Shown here: piece by piece, positions 48,951-60,934 of the stretch
Layout of the letters: the number at the start of each line of letters is the position of its first letter
How positions within the stretch are numbered: position 1 is the first letter of the stretch
NCBI GenBank assembly: GCA_938091335.1
Contig: CALLJG010000007.1
Coordinates: forward strand, 1 to 64,000
DNA length: 64,000 bases
Direction: 5' to 3'
Source of the DNA: an uncultured Thermodesulfobacterium sp.
GTDB taxonomy: Bacteria; Desulfobacterota; Thermodesulfobacteria; Thermodesulfobacteriales; Thermodesulfobacteriaceae
The notes under the pieces: model-generated
What the model saw: the letters and a program-made list of their open reading frames with translations, nothing else
Told to the model about the DNA's origin: nothing
Database searches by the model: none
Position numbers and translations under genes: made by a program

Positions 48951-49919
48951 ATGAAAAAATTAATAACTATTGGATTCTCTACTCATAGGATTGAAACACT
49001 TCCTTTTGCAAAACAACTTATGGAAAACCATGACATTATAATCCTTGAAGAACCTTATAATCCAGCATTTTATGAGTTTTTAAAAGATAATCTTTCTTTA
49101 GAAGAATATCTTAAAACTACAGATTTTTGGTTCCCTCAATTTATAAAAGAATCTTGTCTAATTCTAAAAGAATTTTATAAAAAGGGAAAAATAATTTTTC
49201 AAATAGAACCTTATTTAGAAATATTAGCAAAGATTTACCAAAAAATTACAAAAGAAGAAAAAATAGAAGATATTTTAGAAGATTCTGAGTTAAGAGAAAT
49301 TTATTTGGTTGAAAATAAAACCATTGGAAAGCTTCTTGAATTTTATCAAATTTCATTAAAAGGGAACTTTTTTGAAATTATTAAAGCAGTAAAAACTTTT
49401 TCTAAAGCTGATGCCGAAAGATTTCGTTTAAGAGATCTTCTTCGAGCAAAAGCAATTTTAAAAATTTTACCTGAAAAAGGAAATATTTATATAGAAGCAG
49501 GAACTATTCATCTTTATTTTAAAAGGCTTCTCCATTATTATTTAGACAAAAATTGGAAAATTTCTCACAAATTTTTATTGGAAAAATTTTTAAAGCCTCT
49601 TACTGGAAAAGCTTGGATTTTCCCACCAGGGGAACTTCTTACTTTAAGATATATTTTAAAAAGAAAAGAAGATACAAAAATAGAGAACCTTTTAGCAGCA
49701 AGATCTTTAATTTATATCAAAATTATCCCTAAAGAAGAACTCATTCCTTCTTCTAAAGAACCTTATCCTCATATAAAGAAAGAACTAAAAGCTATAGAAA
49801 TGGTAAATAAACTTTCCTTCGAAGATTGTGCCAAACTTTATAAAAAATTATTTTTTGTGAAAGATCCAGAAACAGCTGAAAAAATTGTACAAGAGTATTT
49901 AAATTCGTTTAATAATTAA
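48951..49919 (+). CDS. Hypothetical protein (possible TraB/ChaN-like fold); likely true start ATG 48951
   Basis: Long ORF; MKKLITIGFSTHRIETLPFAKQL... and IYIEAGTIHLYF are only weakly suggestive. Confidence 0.6.
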   Translation: MKKLITIGFSTHRIETLPFAKQLMENHDIIILEEPYNPAFYEFLKDNLSLEEYLKTTDFWFPQFIKESCLILKEFYKKGKIIFQIEPYLEILAKIYQKITKEEKIEDILEDSELREIYLVENKTIGKLLEFYQISLKGNFFEIIKAVKTFSKADAERFRLRDLLRAKAILKILPEKGNIYIEAGTIHLYFKRLLHYYLDKNWKISHKFLLEKFLKPLTGKAWIFPPGELLTLRYILKRKEDTKIENLLAARSLIYIKIIPKEELIPSSKEPYPHIKKELKAIEMVNKLSFEDCAKLYKKLFFVKDPETAEKIVQEYLNSFNN

Positions 49920-50474
49920 TTTACCAATTTGATATCCAATAAAGGCACCTCCCATAATATCTGAAGGAAAATGCGATAAAACTATTAATCTTTGAATAGC
50001 AATCAGAAGAGCAAAAAAATAAAATAAATATCTATACCTAGTATATTGATGGGAAAAAATTTTAGCCATAGTAAAAATAAATAAGGTATGTCCTGATGGA
50101 AAAGAAGCATATTCATATTCTAAATTTGGTCCTATAAATAAGGTTTCTATAGTAATCTTAGGTCTGGCTCTTCCAAAAAGGTATTTTATCTGAGATAAAA
50201 TTCCTGCTATTATAATTCCTAATATTAAATGTTTACCTAAAATTTTATTTTCGAATATATAATTATATATTCCTATTAAAATACTACTTATTATAAATAT
50301 TTTATAAAATTTTTCTGTTAAGTTCGCAAAAATTTTTATATAAAATATTGTATCTTTATAATCAATTTGTAAAATTTTTAAAAAGGAAACTATTTTTTGA
50401 TCTAAATACAAAAAAAATAAAAATAAAATAAACAAAAAAAATAAAAGATCTTTATATTTTGCTTTAAATTTCAT
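49899..50474 (-). CDS. PAP2-family phosphatase
   Basis: KYLFGRARP; SFPSGHTLFIFTMAK; SHFPSDIMGGAFIGYQIG. Confidence 0.92.
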   Translation of the reverse strand: MKFKAKYKDLLFFLFILFLFFLYLDQKIVSFLKILQIDYKDTIFYIKIFANLTEKFYKIFIISSILIGIYNYIFENKILGKHLILGIIIAGILSQIKYLFGRARPKITIETLFIGPNLEYEYASFPSGHTLFIFTMAKIFSHQYTRYRYLFYFFALLIAIQRLIVLSHFPSDIMGGAFIGYQIGKLIIKRI

Positions 50475-50530
50475 ATTGAAATGAAATTATAACTTGAAAG
50501 ATGTTTTTGAAAATGCTATAATCTATTTAA

Positions 50531-51553
<1,023 letters not shown>

Positions 51554-51559
51554 AAAAAA

Positions 51560-52843
51560 TTAATGCATTTCTTTTAAAACATCATATATAGCTACTATGG
51601 TTTTGTCTATTTCTTCCTCTTCATGAGCAAGAGATATGAACCAGGCTTCAAATTGAGAAGGTGGAATATATATTCCTTTATCAAGCATTTTTTGCCAAAA
51701 AATAGCAAATTTTTGTGTATCTGAACTTAAAACACTTTGAAAATCTATTACTTCTTTTTCAGTAAAAAATAAGGTAAACATGGAAGCAACTCTATTAAGC
51801 TGATAAGATAATTTTAATTTTTTTAATACTTCTTTTATACCTTCTTCAAGTCTCTTAGATAAACTTTCCAATTTTTCATAAGTTCCTGGTTTTATCAATT
51901 CTTTTAAAGTTGCAAGCCCTGCAGAAACTGCAACAGGATTTCCTGATAAAGTTCCTGCTTGATAAACCGGTCCCTCTGGGGCAATAAAATTCATAATTTC
52001 TTCTTTTCCTCCATAAGCACCTACAGGAAGTCCTCCTCCTATAATTTTACCTAGACAAGTGAGATCAGGAATAATTCCATATTTACCTTGGGCTCCAGAA
52101 AGCCCTATCCTAAAACCTGTTATAACTTCATCAAAAATAAGAAGAGCTTCATATTTTATGGTAATTTCTCTTAAAAATTCCAGAAATCCATCTTTTGGTA
52201 AAACTACCCCCATATTTCCTGGAACAGGTTCTACTATAATAGCTGCTATTTCTTTCCCATATTCTTTAAAAATTTTTTCTATGGCAGAAAAATCATTGAA
52301 AGGAAGATTTAAAGTATGGATAGTAAGTTCTTCGGGAATCCCAGGACTTGAAGGAATACCAAAAGTTATAAGTCCAGAACCCGCTTTTACCAATAAAGAA
52401 TCCACATGCCCATGATAACATCCTTCAAATTTAACAATTTTTTTTCTCTTTGTATAAGCCCTTGCTAACCTTATAGCACTCATAGTAGCTTCAGTTCCTG
52501 AATTTACGAGACGAATTTTTTCAATAGAAGGAATACAACTTTTAATAAGCTCAGCTAATTCTACTTCTTGCCAGGTAGGAGCGCCAAAGCTTGTTCCTTT
52601 TTTAATTGCAAAATAGACATTTGCAATAACTTCAGGATGAGAATGTCCTAAAATAAGTGGTCCCCAAGAACAAACATAATCAATATATCTATTTCCATCT
52701 ACATCAATTAAGTACGGACCTTCACCTCTTTCAAAAAAAATAGGATCTGATTTAACCGCTTTACATGCTCTTACAGGACTATTAACTCCACCTGGAATAG
52801 ATTTTAATGCTCTTTCATAAAATAATTTAGATCTTATTCTCAT
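51560..52843 (-). CDS. hemL: Glutamate-1-semialdehyde 2,1-aminomutase
   Basis: [48 protein letters not shown]. Confidence 0.95.
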   Translation of the reverse strand: MRIRSKLFYERALKSIPGGVNSPVRACKAVKSDPIFFERGEGPYLIDVDGNRYIDYVCSWGPLILGHSHPEVIANVYFAIKKGTSFGAPTWQEVELAELIKSCIPSIEKIRLVNSGTEATMSAIRLARAYTKRKKIVKFEGCYHGHVDSLLVKAGSGLITFGIPSSPGIPEELTIHTLNLPFNDFSAIEKIFKEYGKEIAAIIVEPVPGNMGVVLPKDGFLEFLREITIKYEALLIFDEVITGFRIGLSGAQGKYGIIPDLTCLGKIIGGGLPVGAYGGKEEIMNFIAPEGPVYQAGTLSGNPVAVSAGLATLKELIKPGTYEKLESLSKRLEEGIKEVLKKLKLSYQLNRVASMFTLFFTEKEVIDFQSVLSSDTQKFAIFWQKMLDKGIYIPPSQFEAWFISLAHEEEEIDKTIVAIYDVLKEMH

Positions 52844-53405
52844 TCTTTACTCCTCCAAAATTTTTTAATAAATATTCTATTTTGCAAATTTTTTCAAGAA
52901 TTAAAGTAAAATTTACAGCTTCTTCAATATTTTCACCCCAAGTTAAAGCTCCATGCCTACTTAATACCATAATTTTATACACATCAGAAAAACTTGATAC
53001 AATATTAGCCAATTCTTCAGAACCAGGCTTAAGATATGGTAAGACTTTTATTTTATTTAAAATAAGTCCTGCTTCAGGAAGAACAAATGAATCAAAGTTA
53101 AAACCTAAAAAATCAAGTAATAACACATAAATAGGATGGGTATGAATTACAGATTTAGTCAAGGGATTTTTAAGATATATTTTCCAATGCATAATCCATT
53201 CAGAGGAAGGATTTCCTTTTAAAGATTTTCCTTCCCAATTAACAAAAGAAATATCTTTAGGATTAAGTAACTCTTTTATCTTTTTTGAAGGGGTTATCCA
53301 AAATCCATCTTTATCTCTTATGGAAATATTACCTTCTGAACCTATTATTAATCCTTTTTTTGAAAGATATTCGGCAAAAAAACAAAGCTCGTTTAACTTT
53401 TTCAT
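52827..53405 (-). CDS. Class II aldolase/adducin-family protein; likely start at 53405 (TAATG overlap with the upstream epimerase)
   Basis: [40 protein letters not shown]. Confidence 0.88.
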   Translation of the reverse strand: MKKLNELCFFAEYLSKKGLIIGSEGNISIRDKDGFWITPSKKIKELLNPKDISFVNWEGKSLKGNPSSEWIMHWKIYLKNPLTKSVIHTHPIYVLLLDFLGFNFDSFVLPEAGLILNKIKVLPYLKPGSEELANIVSSFSDVYKIMVLSRHGALTWGENIEEAVNFTLILEKICKIEYLLKNFGGVKNENKI

Positions 53406-54388
53406 TAGACTCTTATACTTTTTATCAATTCTATATTTTCTAAACTCCATTCAACTGTTCTTTTAAGTCCCTCATTTATATCCACTAAAGGAGTCCAATC
53501 CAAAATCTTTTTTGCCTTTTCTATATCTGCCCAAGTAGTTTTTGTATCTGCTTTATGAAAAGAGAGATATTCTTTTTTAGCTTTTTTACCTATCAACTCT
53601 TCTAAAATTTCAATTATCTTATTAATAGAAACTGGATTTTTTCCCCCTCCTAAGTTAATAATTTGATATCCCAAAGGTTTTAAAGCCAAAATAGTTCCTT
53701 TTGCGATATCATCAATATAAGTAAAATCTCTTGCTTGAGTTCCATCTCCATAAATCTTAACTGGTTTTTCTTCATAAATCCATTTTATAAATCGAAAAAT
53801 GCTCATATCTGGTCTTCCTGCTGGTCCATAAACCGTAAAATATCTAAGAACAGAAATATCAAGATCGTAAAGATAATGGTAAGTATAAGCTAAAAGTTCT
53901 GCACTTTTTTTTGTGGCTGCATATGGAGAAAGAGGAGTGTCTACCTTTAAATCTTCATGAAATGGAGGGTTCTGTCCAGCATACACAGAAGAAGTGGAAG
54001 CAAGCACCATTTTTTTAACATGAAAATCTTTAGAAAGTTCCAAAAGATTAAGAGTCCCAGTAATATTAGAACTGATATATGCCCATGGATTATCTAAACT
54101 TTTTCTAACTCCCGCCATCGCTCCAAGATGAATAATAGCCTTTATAGGATTAATTTTAAAAATTTCTTTAAGAGCTAAAAAGTTTTCCATATCAATTTTA
54201 TAAAATCTAAAATTAGAAAATTTTTTAAGTTGATTAATTCTCCATTCTTTAAGCCTTACATCATAAGCATCATTTAAATTATCTATACCTAAAACTTTTT
54301 TACCTTCTTTTAATAAAAATTCACTAACTTTCCATCCTATAAAACCTGCAGATCCAGTTACTAAATAATATTCTTTCCCCATTTTCAT
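53405..54388 (-). CDS. NAD-dependent epimerase/dehydratase (UDP-glucuronate 4-epimerase-like)
   Basis: VTGSAGFIGWKVSEFLL; YAATKKSAELLAYTYHYLY; FTVYGPAGRPDMSIFRF. Confidence 0.92.
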   Translation of the reverse strand: MKMGKEYYLVTGSAGFIGWKVSEFLLKEGKKVLGIDNLNDAYDVRLKEWRINQLKKFSNFRFYKIDMENFLALKEIFKINPIKAIIHLGAMAGVRKSLDNPWAYISSNITGTLNLLELSKDFHVKKMVLASTSSVYAGQNPPFHEDLKVDTPLSPYAATKKSAELLAYTYHYLYDLDISVLRYFTVYGPAGRPDMSIFRFIKWIYEEKPVKIYGDGTQARDFTYIDDIAKGTILALKPLGYQIINLGGGKNPVSINKIIEILEELIGKKAKKEYLSFHKADTKTTWADIEKAKKILDWTPLVDINEGLKRTVEWSLENIELIKSIRV

Positions 54389-54906
54389 TTATTTAAATGT
54401 AAACAGGGAATTAGATATTTTTTATTTATATAATCACTTATCTGAAAACTTAAAACTGCTTCTTCTTCTATAGTTTGTTGAATTTTTACTAAATTTTCAT
54501 GTCCCAAAAATTTTGAAAGTTTTTCACAAAAAAAATTTCTACAAAAAATTGGCACAAGTATAAGAACACATCCCGAATTACCTAAGAATAAACAATCTAA
54601 AGGTCTTTCCAAATTAAATAATAGATCATATTTTGTTTCCTCTGCTAATAATAAATTTATAAAAAATTCACTAGCACCTAGTTTTAATTCCACACCTGCT
54701 AAACAACATTTCTCACCAGATTGCGCACATTTTGCACAAAAAGAAAAAGAACCTGTATCTTCAAAAATTTTTTTGGTGTTTTTAATAGCATTTATAAGTA
54801 AATCCAGTTTTTCTGTTATAAAATTATCTTCTTTAAGTTTTTTTCTAAAAAAATTATGATACAGAGTTTTTAAACGAAAAAAATACTTATAATTTTCATT
54901 TATCAT
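54385..54906 (-). CDS. Cysteine-rich protein, YkgJ-like
   Basis: FCAKCAQSGEKCCLAGVEL...RPLDCLFLGNSGCVLILVPIFCRNFFC. Confidence 0.6.
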   Translation of the reverse strand: MINENYKYFFRLKTLYHNFFRKKLKEDNFITEKLDLLINAIKNTKKIFEDTGSFSFCAKCAQSGEKCCLAGVELKLGASEFFINLLLAEETKYDLLFNLERPLDCLFLGNSGCVLILVPIFCRNFFCEKLSKFLGHENLVKIQQTIEEEAVLSFQISDYINKKYLIPCLHLNK

Positions 54907-54908
54907 AG

Positions 54909-56177
54909 TTAAAGATAAAATTTTATATATTCTCCCTTTATTTCATTCAAAATCAGGCCTGTCAAAATTTTAGGATAAAAATAAGTACATTTATGAGGCA
55001 TCAACTTTTTAGCTTCTGTAACTTTTTTTAAGATTTGAGGAGATGTATAAGGAAAAATAATCCCTAAAGCTCCTTTCTTTACTTCTTTTAATAGTTCTTT
55101 AACATCTGAAACAAATTTTACTTTATTTTCTTTTCTAAGTTTTTCTTCTTTTAATTTAATAATTTCTTCACTGACTTTTAAGAAGTTGTAAAGAGGAATT
55201 TCAGAAAGAATGGGTTCCTCTTCTTTTATTTTTTCAAAAATATATTTTTTTAGCAAAAAAAATAAGGCTTGATTTCCTTTTAAAAAAATCCAATTTCTAA
55301 AAAAATTTTTTTGTAAGTAGTGATGAAAATTTTGATTTATTTCATTGAGATTTTTTATTTCAAAAGCTTCAATTATTTCAGCTATTTCATAAAATTTTTT
55401 TATCACTTCATTTGGATTTTCTAAATAATATGCCCTATAAGTAGGTAACATAAGTAAATTCTTATCTTCTAATGGAGATAGATACATACTTACATAATTA
55501 TAATCTTTAAACTCATCCTTTCCGTAAAAATCTTCCATATATTCTTTAAATTTAAGTGCAGTAAGATATCTATGATGTCCATCAGCGATATAAAGTTTTT
55601 TATTTTTAAAATAACTTAATAAATCTTTTATAAATTTTTTTTCTGAAATTCTATAAAGTCTATGTATTTCTTTTTCGTATTTAATCTCATAAAGGAGGTT
55701 CTTTTCTTTATTAATATTTTCAATGCTTTCAAGAGAGGAATCCTCATAAAGAGCAAAAATCTGACTAAATTGAAACTTAGTTTCTTTTAGAAGTTCCAAT
55801 CTTTTTTCAGCAACTTCTTTGTAAGTTTTTTCATGAGGGAAAATATTTCCCTCATCAAAATAACTAAGTTTTACTAAAAGTATAAATCCTTTTCTTGAAA
55901 AGTTTTGATTGAGATGAAAAAAATCAAGCTCATAAAAATAAACACTTGGATTTTTTTCTTTTATAAGAATTTGATTTTTAATCCAGTCATCTAAAAGGTT
56001 TTTAGCTTTTTTACTATTAATAGAAAGTTCTAAATGAAAAATATTATAAGAACTTTTATTTTTATAATATTCCACTTCATCTTCAGAAACTACATCATAA
56101 GGAGGAGCCACTACTTCTTCTATTCTTACTTTAAGTGGATTATATCTCCAAGCGCAAAAAGGAAGACATTCTGGCAT
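54909..56177 (-). CDS. DUF1015-family protein (SerK-like)
   Basis: FCAWRYNP...VVAPPYDVVSEDEVEYY; YIADGHHRYLTAL. Confidence 0.93.
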   Translation of the reverse strand: MPECLPFCAWRYNPLKVRIEEVVAPPYDVVSEDEVEYYKNKSSYNIFHLELSINSKKAKNLLDDWIKNQILIKEKNPSVYFYELDFFHLNQNFSRKGFILLVKLSYFDEGNIFPHEKTYKEVAEKRLELLKETKFQFSQIFALYEDSSLESIENINKEKNLLYEIKYEKEIHRLYRISEKKFIKDLLSYFKNKKLYIADGHHRYLTALKFKEYMEDFYGKDEFKDYNYVSMYLSPLEDKNLLMLPTYRAYYLENPNEVIKKFYEIAEIIEAFEIKNLNEINQNFHHYLQKNFFRNWIFLKGNQALFFLLKKYIFEKIKEEEPILSEIPLYNFLKVSEEIIKLKEEKLRKENKVKFVSDVKELLKEVKKGALGIIFPYTSPQILKKVTEAKKLMPHKCTYFYPKILTGLILNEIKGEYIKFYL

Positions 56178-56267
56178 TTATTTTCCATTTTTTCTAAAAA
56201 TTTTCCCTAAAGTCTACCAAAATTTTTTGCTTTATCAACTTGAGAGTCTACGGTAAAATATTTAATA

Positions 56268-57020
56268 ATGAGTTATAAGCTTAAAAAGAAATGGGGGCAA
56301 CACTTACTTATTGCTTCAGGAATTATAAAAAAAATGACAGAATTTATACAAATAAACTCTGGAGAAACAATAGTAGAAATTGGTCCAGGAACTGGTAATT
56401 TAACTAAAGAACTTTTAAAAACTAACTTAGGGAAACTTTATCTTATTGAAATAGATCCAGAAATGATAGAAATTCTTGAAAGAGAAATTAAGGATGAAAG
56501 AGTAATTATCCTATATGCAGATGCAACCAATTTTGATTTTTCTTCTTTAAAAGAAAAAAGTCTAAAATTAGTAGGAAATTTGCCATATAATTTTGCAAGT
56601 CTTATTATAGAAAATACAGTATTTAATAAAGATTATATCCCTTTTGCATTTTATATGATTCAAAAAGAGGTAGCAGAAAGACTAATAAATGGAAAGTCTT
56701 GGCTTTCCATTTTTGTTCAAACCTTTTATGAATTAAAATATCTTATGAGTATTCCTTCCAAGTATTTTATTCCACAACCTAAAGTAGTATCTGCATTTGT
56801 AAAATTTAAACGAAGGAATTATAGTGAAGTTACGGATCTAAAAACCTATAAAGAATTTTTAATAAGATTATTTTCACAAAAAAGAAAAATGTTAAAACAT
56901 AAAATTAATAAAACTTATTTACAACGCCTTAATATTTCTGAAAAAAAACGAGTAGAGGAATTAGAACTTAAAGATTTTCTTTCTCTTTATCTTTCTTTTC
57001 TAAACGAATCGCAGAAATAG
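56268..57020 (+). CDS. rsmA: 16S rRNA dimethyladenosine transferase
   Basis: KKWGQHLLIASGII; IGPGTGNLTKELL; LVGNLPYNFAS. Confidence 0.95.
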   Translation: MSYKLKKKWGQHLLIASGIIKKMTEFIQINSGETIVEIGPGTGNLTKELLKTNLGKLYLIEIDPEMIEILEREIKDERVIILYADATNFDFSSLKEKSLKLVGNLPYNFASLIIENTVFNKDYIPFAFYMIQKEVAERLINGKSWLSIFVQTFYELKYLMSIPSKYFIPQPKVVSAFVKFKRRNYSEVTDLKTYKEFLIRLFSQKRKMLKHKINKTYLQRLNISEKKRVEELELKDFLSLYLSFLNESQK

Positions 57021-57987
57021 CTTTAAGGTGTTCCTTATAAGTTTTAGAAAAATAGTGAGTACCATCCCCTTTAGCTACAAAATAAAGATAAGGTACTTTA
57101 GCTGGAAATAATACTGCTTTAATACTTTCTTCTCCAGGATTACATATAGGAGTAGGAGGTAATCCATCATTTAGATAGGTATTATACGGACTTTTTACAG
57201 AATAATAGTCTTTATATGTAAGTTTTCTAAAATCTTTTAAAGCGTAATTAATTGTAGGATCTGCCTGCAAAGGCATACCCTTTTTTAACCTATTCCAATA
57301 GACTCCTGCAATAATGGGTTTTTCTTTGGAATCAAAAGCTTCTTTTTCTACTATAGAAGCCAATGTTATTATAAGTTTAAGGGATTTTCCCTTTTTTTCT
57401 GCTATATTTTTATATTTTTCCCAATGCTCCCAAAAATTTTTTACCATTTTTTGAATAATTATTTGAGGAGGTGTATCTTTATGAAAAAAGTAAGTATCTG
57501 GATAAAGATAACCTTCTAAGGTAGGACCTGGTAATCCAAAAGATTTCGCAATCTCAGAGTCTTCTGCCAAGAATAAAAATTGTTCTTTTTTACAAATTTT
57601 GTTATTTTCTAAAATTTCCGCAATTTGCCAAATTGTTGATCCCTCTGGAATAGTAACTTTACGAAGATATACTTTTCCTTCAATAAGAAAAGTTAATATC
57701 TCTTTTAGATTTTGATATGGATAAAAGGCATATTCCCCTGCTTTTATCTTATGGTAAGCTCCTGTTCTAATTGCCTCAAAAATAAATACCAATTCACTTC
57801 TTATAACGCCTTTTCCTTTCAATTTTTTAGCAATTTTAAAAATATTATCTCCTTTACTAATTTCTACAATTTGAGGTTCTAGATTTTTAATCTTTGGTTT
57901 AGGGAGAAGATAGCTAAAATAAAGATAAATAACTAACAGAAATCCAAAAAGAAAAAGTATTATTAATTTATATCTTGAGAACTTCAT
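56968..57987 (-). CDS. mltG: Endolytic transglycosylase MltG
   Basis: LEGYLYPDTYFF; ASIVEKEAFDSKEKPIIAGVYWNRLKKGMPLQADPTINYAL; YNTYLNDGLPPTPICNPG. Confidence 0.95.
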   Translation of the reverse strand: MKFSRYKLIILFLFGFLLVIYLYFSYLLPKPKIKNLEPQIVEISKGDNIFKIAKKLKGKGVIRSELVFIFEAIRTGAYHKIKAGEYAFYPYQNLKEILTFLIEGKVYLRKVTIPEGSTIWQIAEILENNKICKKEQFLFLAEDSEIAKSFGLPGPTLEGYLYPDTYFFHKDTPPQIIIQKMVKNFWEHWEKYKNIAEKKGKSLKLIITLASIVEKEAFDSKEKPIIAGVYWNRLKKGMPLQADPTINYALKDFRKLTYKDYYSVKSPYNTYLNDGLPPTPICNPGEESIKAVLFPAKVPYLYFVAKGDGTHYFSKTYKEHLKAISAIRLEKKDKEKENL

Positions 57988-58029
57988 AATAAGTGTTATT
58001 TTTTATTCAAATATTTAAAGAGATTTTTT

Positions 58030-58638
58030 ATGATTTCGGAAGAAATATTAAAAATTTTAGAACAAGAAGCCATAGAAAATCCTCATTCAGTTTTAGCTCA
58101 CCATAGATTGGCTATAGCATACTTTAATTTAGGAAAATTTCAAGAGGCAAAAGAAACTTTTAAAAAAGTATTACAACTTGATCCTTTTCATTTTGAAGCT
58201 ATGATAAATCTAGGAATTTTACTAGCTCAAGAAGGAGAACTTGAAGAAGCTAAAAAAGCTTTTTCTTTTACTTTAAAATACTATCCTAATTCTTTAGAAG
58301 CATGGAATAATCTAGGACTTGTTGAATTTGAATTAGGAAATTTAGATGAGGCAGAAAAGTGTTACAAAAAAGCTATAGAAATAAATGAGAATTTTCCTGA
58401 TGCATGGATTAACCTTGCTAATGTATTAATTGAAAAGGGTCTTTTTGAAGATGCCATATTCTCTCTTGAAAAAGCAAAAACTTATGCTCCTGAAATGTCT
58501 GTAATTTATAATAATTTAGCCGTAGCATATTATTATTTAGGAGAAAGAGAACTGGCTCTTCAGAACCTTAACAAAGCTAAAAACATGGGATATCCAATAA
58601 ATCCAGATTTTGAAAGGTTATTAAATGAAAACTCCTAA
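58030..58638 (+). CDS. TPR-repeat protein
   Basis: Multiple 34-aa TPR units. Confidence 0.9.
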   Translation: MISEEILKILEQEAIENPHSVLAHHRLAIAYFNLGKFQEAKETFKKVLQLDPFHFEAMINLGILLAQEGELEEAKKAFSFTLKYYPNSLEAWNNLGLVEFELGNLDEAEKCYKKAIEINENFPDAWINLANVLIEKGLFEDAIFSLEKAKTYAPEMSVIYNNLAVAYYYLGERELALQNLNKAKNMGYPINPDFERLLNENS

Positions 58639-59710
58639 ACCCCCTAACTGCCCTTTTTGCGGTAGAATTATCGATAAACCTTCTTATCTGCCTATAGGAT
58701 TTTCTGATTTAGAAGCAGGAATCTGTGAATGTGGAAGTGTATATGTATGTGATATTACCGGGCATAATAGAGGAACTGCTTTTTTAGAAGCACTATTTAT
58801 TGCATGTGCAGGAGATTGGGATTTGGCTCTAAGTTTGGAATTAGACGAAGATTATAAAGAAATTTGGGTAGAAAATTATGATCTAAGTTCTCATTCCATT
58901 ATACCTTATTTATCTTCAGAAAAAAAATGGAGTGGGGTCCTTTTATTTATAAAATTGGTTGATGAATTAAGAGATTATGAAATGGAAAAAATTAAAAAAC
59001 TTTTAATTAAAGAAAAGGATATTATTCCTCAAGTAGAAAAAAAGAAATTAAGAAAAAATGAAATAGAGGAATTAATAAATAAAGAGGAAATTTCTCTTTT
59101 AATTGCTTATCATATAGCTGAGCCACTTAATTTAAATATTTTTCAGAAACTACTTTATCATCCTGATCCCATATTTAGAAAAAAAGTAATTATTACCTTA
59201 GGAAAGGTTTCAAAAAATCTTGTAAATATTTATCCAGAAAAAATACTTGAACTGTTAAAAAGATTAATTTATGCAAGTGCAGATTCTGCAGCTTCTGCAT
59301 GGGGAGCTTTAGAAGCTGTAGGAGAAATTATAAGAAATACTGAGGAAAGATTTGCTACCTTTATAACAAATCTTTTAGCTTTTATGAAATATCCTGATCA
59401 ACGGCCTTATGCACTTTATGCAATTTATAGAGTAGCAGAAAAAAATCCTCAGTTATTAAAAAGATATAGTTATTTGAAATTGCTTAATTATATAGAAGAT
59501 TCATCTCCTCTAATTCAAGGCCTTATTTTAAAAATTTTTGAAGTTCTAAAATCTAGAGAAATTTTTTCTTATTTAAATAAAGTTTATTTAAATGAAACTT
59601 TTGACTTTTTTAATTATGAAACCTTAGCTTTTGAAAAAATTTCGTTAAAAACTTTAGTAGATAAAATTTCTAAAGGAGCAATAGCAAATGGAAAAAATTC
59701 TTCGAAATAA
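58625..59710 (+). CDS. HEAT-repeat-like protein with N-terminal zinc-binding segment (DVU0298-like)
   Basis: CPFCGRIIDKPSYLPIGFSDLEAGICECGSVYVCDITGHNRG then helical repeats. Confidence 0.65.
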   Translation: MKTPKPPNCPFCGRIIDKPSYLPIGFSDLEAGICECGSVYVCDITGHNRGTAFLEALFIACAGDWDLALSLELDEDYKEIWVENYDLSSHSIIPYLSSEKKWSGVLLFIKLVDELRDYEMEKIKKLLIKEKDIIPQVEKKKLRKNEIEELINKEEISLLIAYHIAEPLNLNIFQKLLYHPDPIFRKKVIITLGKVSKNLVNIYPEKILELLKRLIYASADSAASAWGALEAVGEIIRNTEERFATFITNLLAFMKYPDQRPYALYAIYRVAEKNPQLLKRYSYLKLLNYIEDSSPLIQGLILKIFEVLKSREIFSYLNKVYLNETFDFFNYETLAFEKISLKTLVDKISKGAIANGKNSSK

Positions 59711-60284
59711 AGAAAACCAGATTATTTTTGAATTAGCAGGAGTTTCTCAGGATTTAATTCCTGCTTATGAACTCTGCTTAAAAGCTTTCCATTTTTGGAA
59801 ACAAGGACGTATTTTTGATACTATTGAATGTTTAGAAAAAGCCTTAGATGAATTTCAAAAGTTTAAAGCTTATAAAGAAGTAGCTAATATTTTAGATTTT
59901 TTAGGAGATCTTTACCAAAGTAGAGGCAATCTAGAAAAAGCTTTAAAAGCTTATAAAGGATGTCTTGATATATGTGAAAACTTTGAAGATGAATTAAGCA
60001 CTATAATAATAGCAGAAAAAATTACTCAAATATATCGGGAAAAAAAAGATTATGAAAAGATGCTTACCTATCTTTATAGAATATTGGAAATCGCTGAAAA
60101 ATATAAAGATGCTCACAGGGCAGCAAGAGCTATGGCAGGAATAGGAGATATATATACCTATAAAAAGGATTATCAAACTGCTAAAGAAGCTTATGAAATC
60201 GCTTTTAAAATTTATAAAAATTTAGGTGCAAAGGAACAGGCTGAGATTGTTAAAAAAGCTATTGATAATTTACCAAATTTTTAA
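59688..60284 (+). CDS. TPR-repeat protein
   Basis: ANILDFLGDLYQSRGNLEKALKAYKGCLDI; GDIYTYKKDYQTAKEAYEIAFKIYK. Confidence 0.85.
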   Translation: MEKILRNKENQIIFELAGVSQDLIPAYELCLKAFHFWKQGRIFDTIECLEKALDEFQKFKAYKEVANILDFLGDLYQSRGNLEKALKAYKGCLDICENFEDELSTIIIAEKITQIYREKKDYEKMLTYLYRILEIAEKYKDAHRAARAMAGIGDIYTYKKDYQTAKEAYEIAFKIYKNLGAKEQAEIVKKAIDNLPNF

Positions 60285-60929
60285 AGACTCAAAAATGTTT
60301 TTAAAAGATTCCCCTTTATAAAGATAAGTTTGAAATCCTAACTCTTCAGCAGGCTTAATATCTTCTTCTAAACTATTTCCTATCATTAAGCTTTCTTTAG
60401 ATTTAACTTTTAATGTATATAAAGCTTTTAAAAAGATATTTGGATGAGGTTTAAAATATCCTATTTCACAACCAAGAAAAATACCATCAAAAAATCTCAA
60501 AATCTTATATTCTTTAAGGATATCATAAAGCCTTTCATCCCAATTAGAAATTATACCAATTTTTATTTTCTTTTTTTTAAGATTTTCTAAAATTTCCAAA
60601 AGCCCAGGAGCCATTTTAATATATTTCGTGGTTGAAAAAAGTCCATAAGTTTTTTCAAAAACCTTTTTTAACAAATTCTTTTCATTAATAAAATCAAAAA
60701 CTAGTTCAAATAATTTTCCCCAAGCATCTCTACATTTTGAAGAATCCCATTTACTTTCACTGTAATTCAAAAATATTTTACAATAAACTTCCTCAAATCT
60801 CTCTTGAAGAAACTGAGGAGAAAAAAAATAGCCAAATTCTTCCCAAACTTTGGAATAAATTTCTCCAACAGATGGATAAATTTTTAAAATTGTTCCTTCT
60901 ACATCAAAAAATACAGCCTTAATATTCAT
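60270..60929 (-). CDS. HAD-superfamily hydrolase
   Basis: VFFDVEGTIL; GIISNWDERL; KPHPNIFLKAL...MIGNSLEEDIKPAEELGF. Confidence 0.9.
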   Translation of the reverse strand: MNIKAVFFDVEGTILKIYPSVGEIYSKVWEEFGYFFSPQFLQERFEEVYCKIFLNYSESKWDSSKCRDAWGKLFELVFDFINEKNLLKKVFEKTYGLFSTTKYIKMAPGLLEILENLKKKKIKIGIISNWDERLYDILKEYKILRFFDGIFLGCEIGYFKPHPNIFLKALYTLKVKSKESLMIGNSLEEDIKPAEELGFQTYLYKGESFKNIFESLKIW

Positions 60930-60934
60930 TTAAT

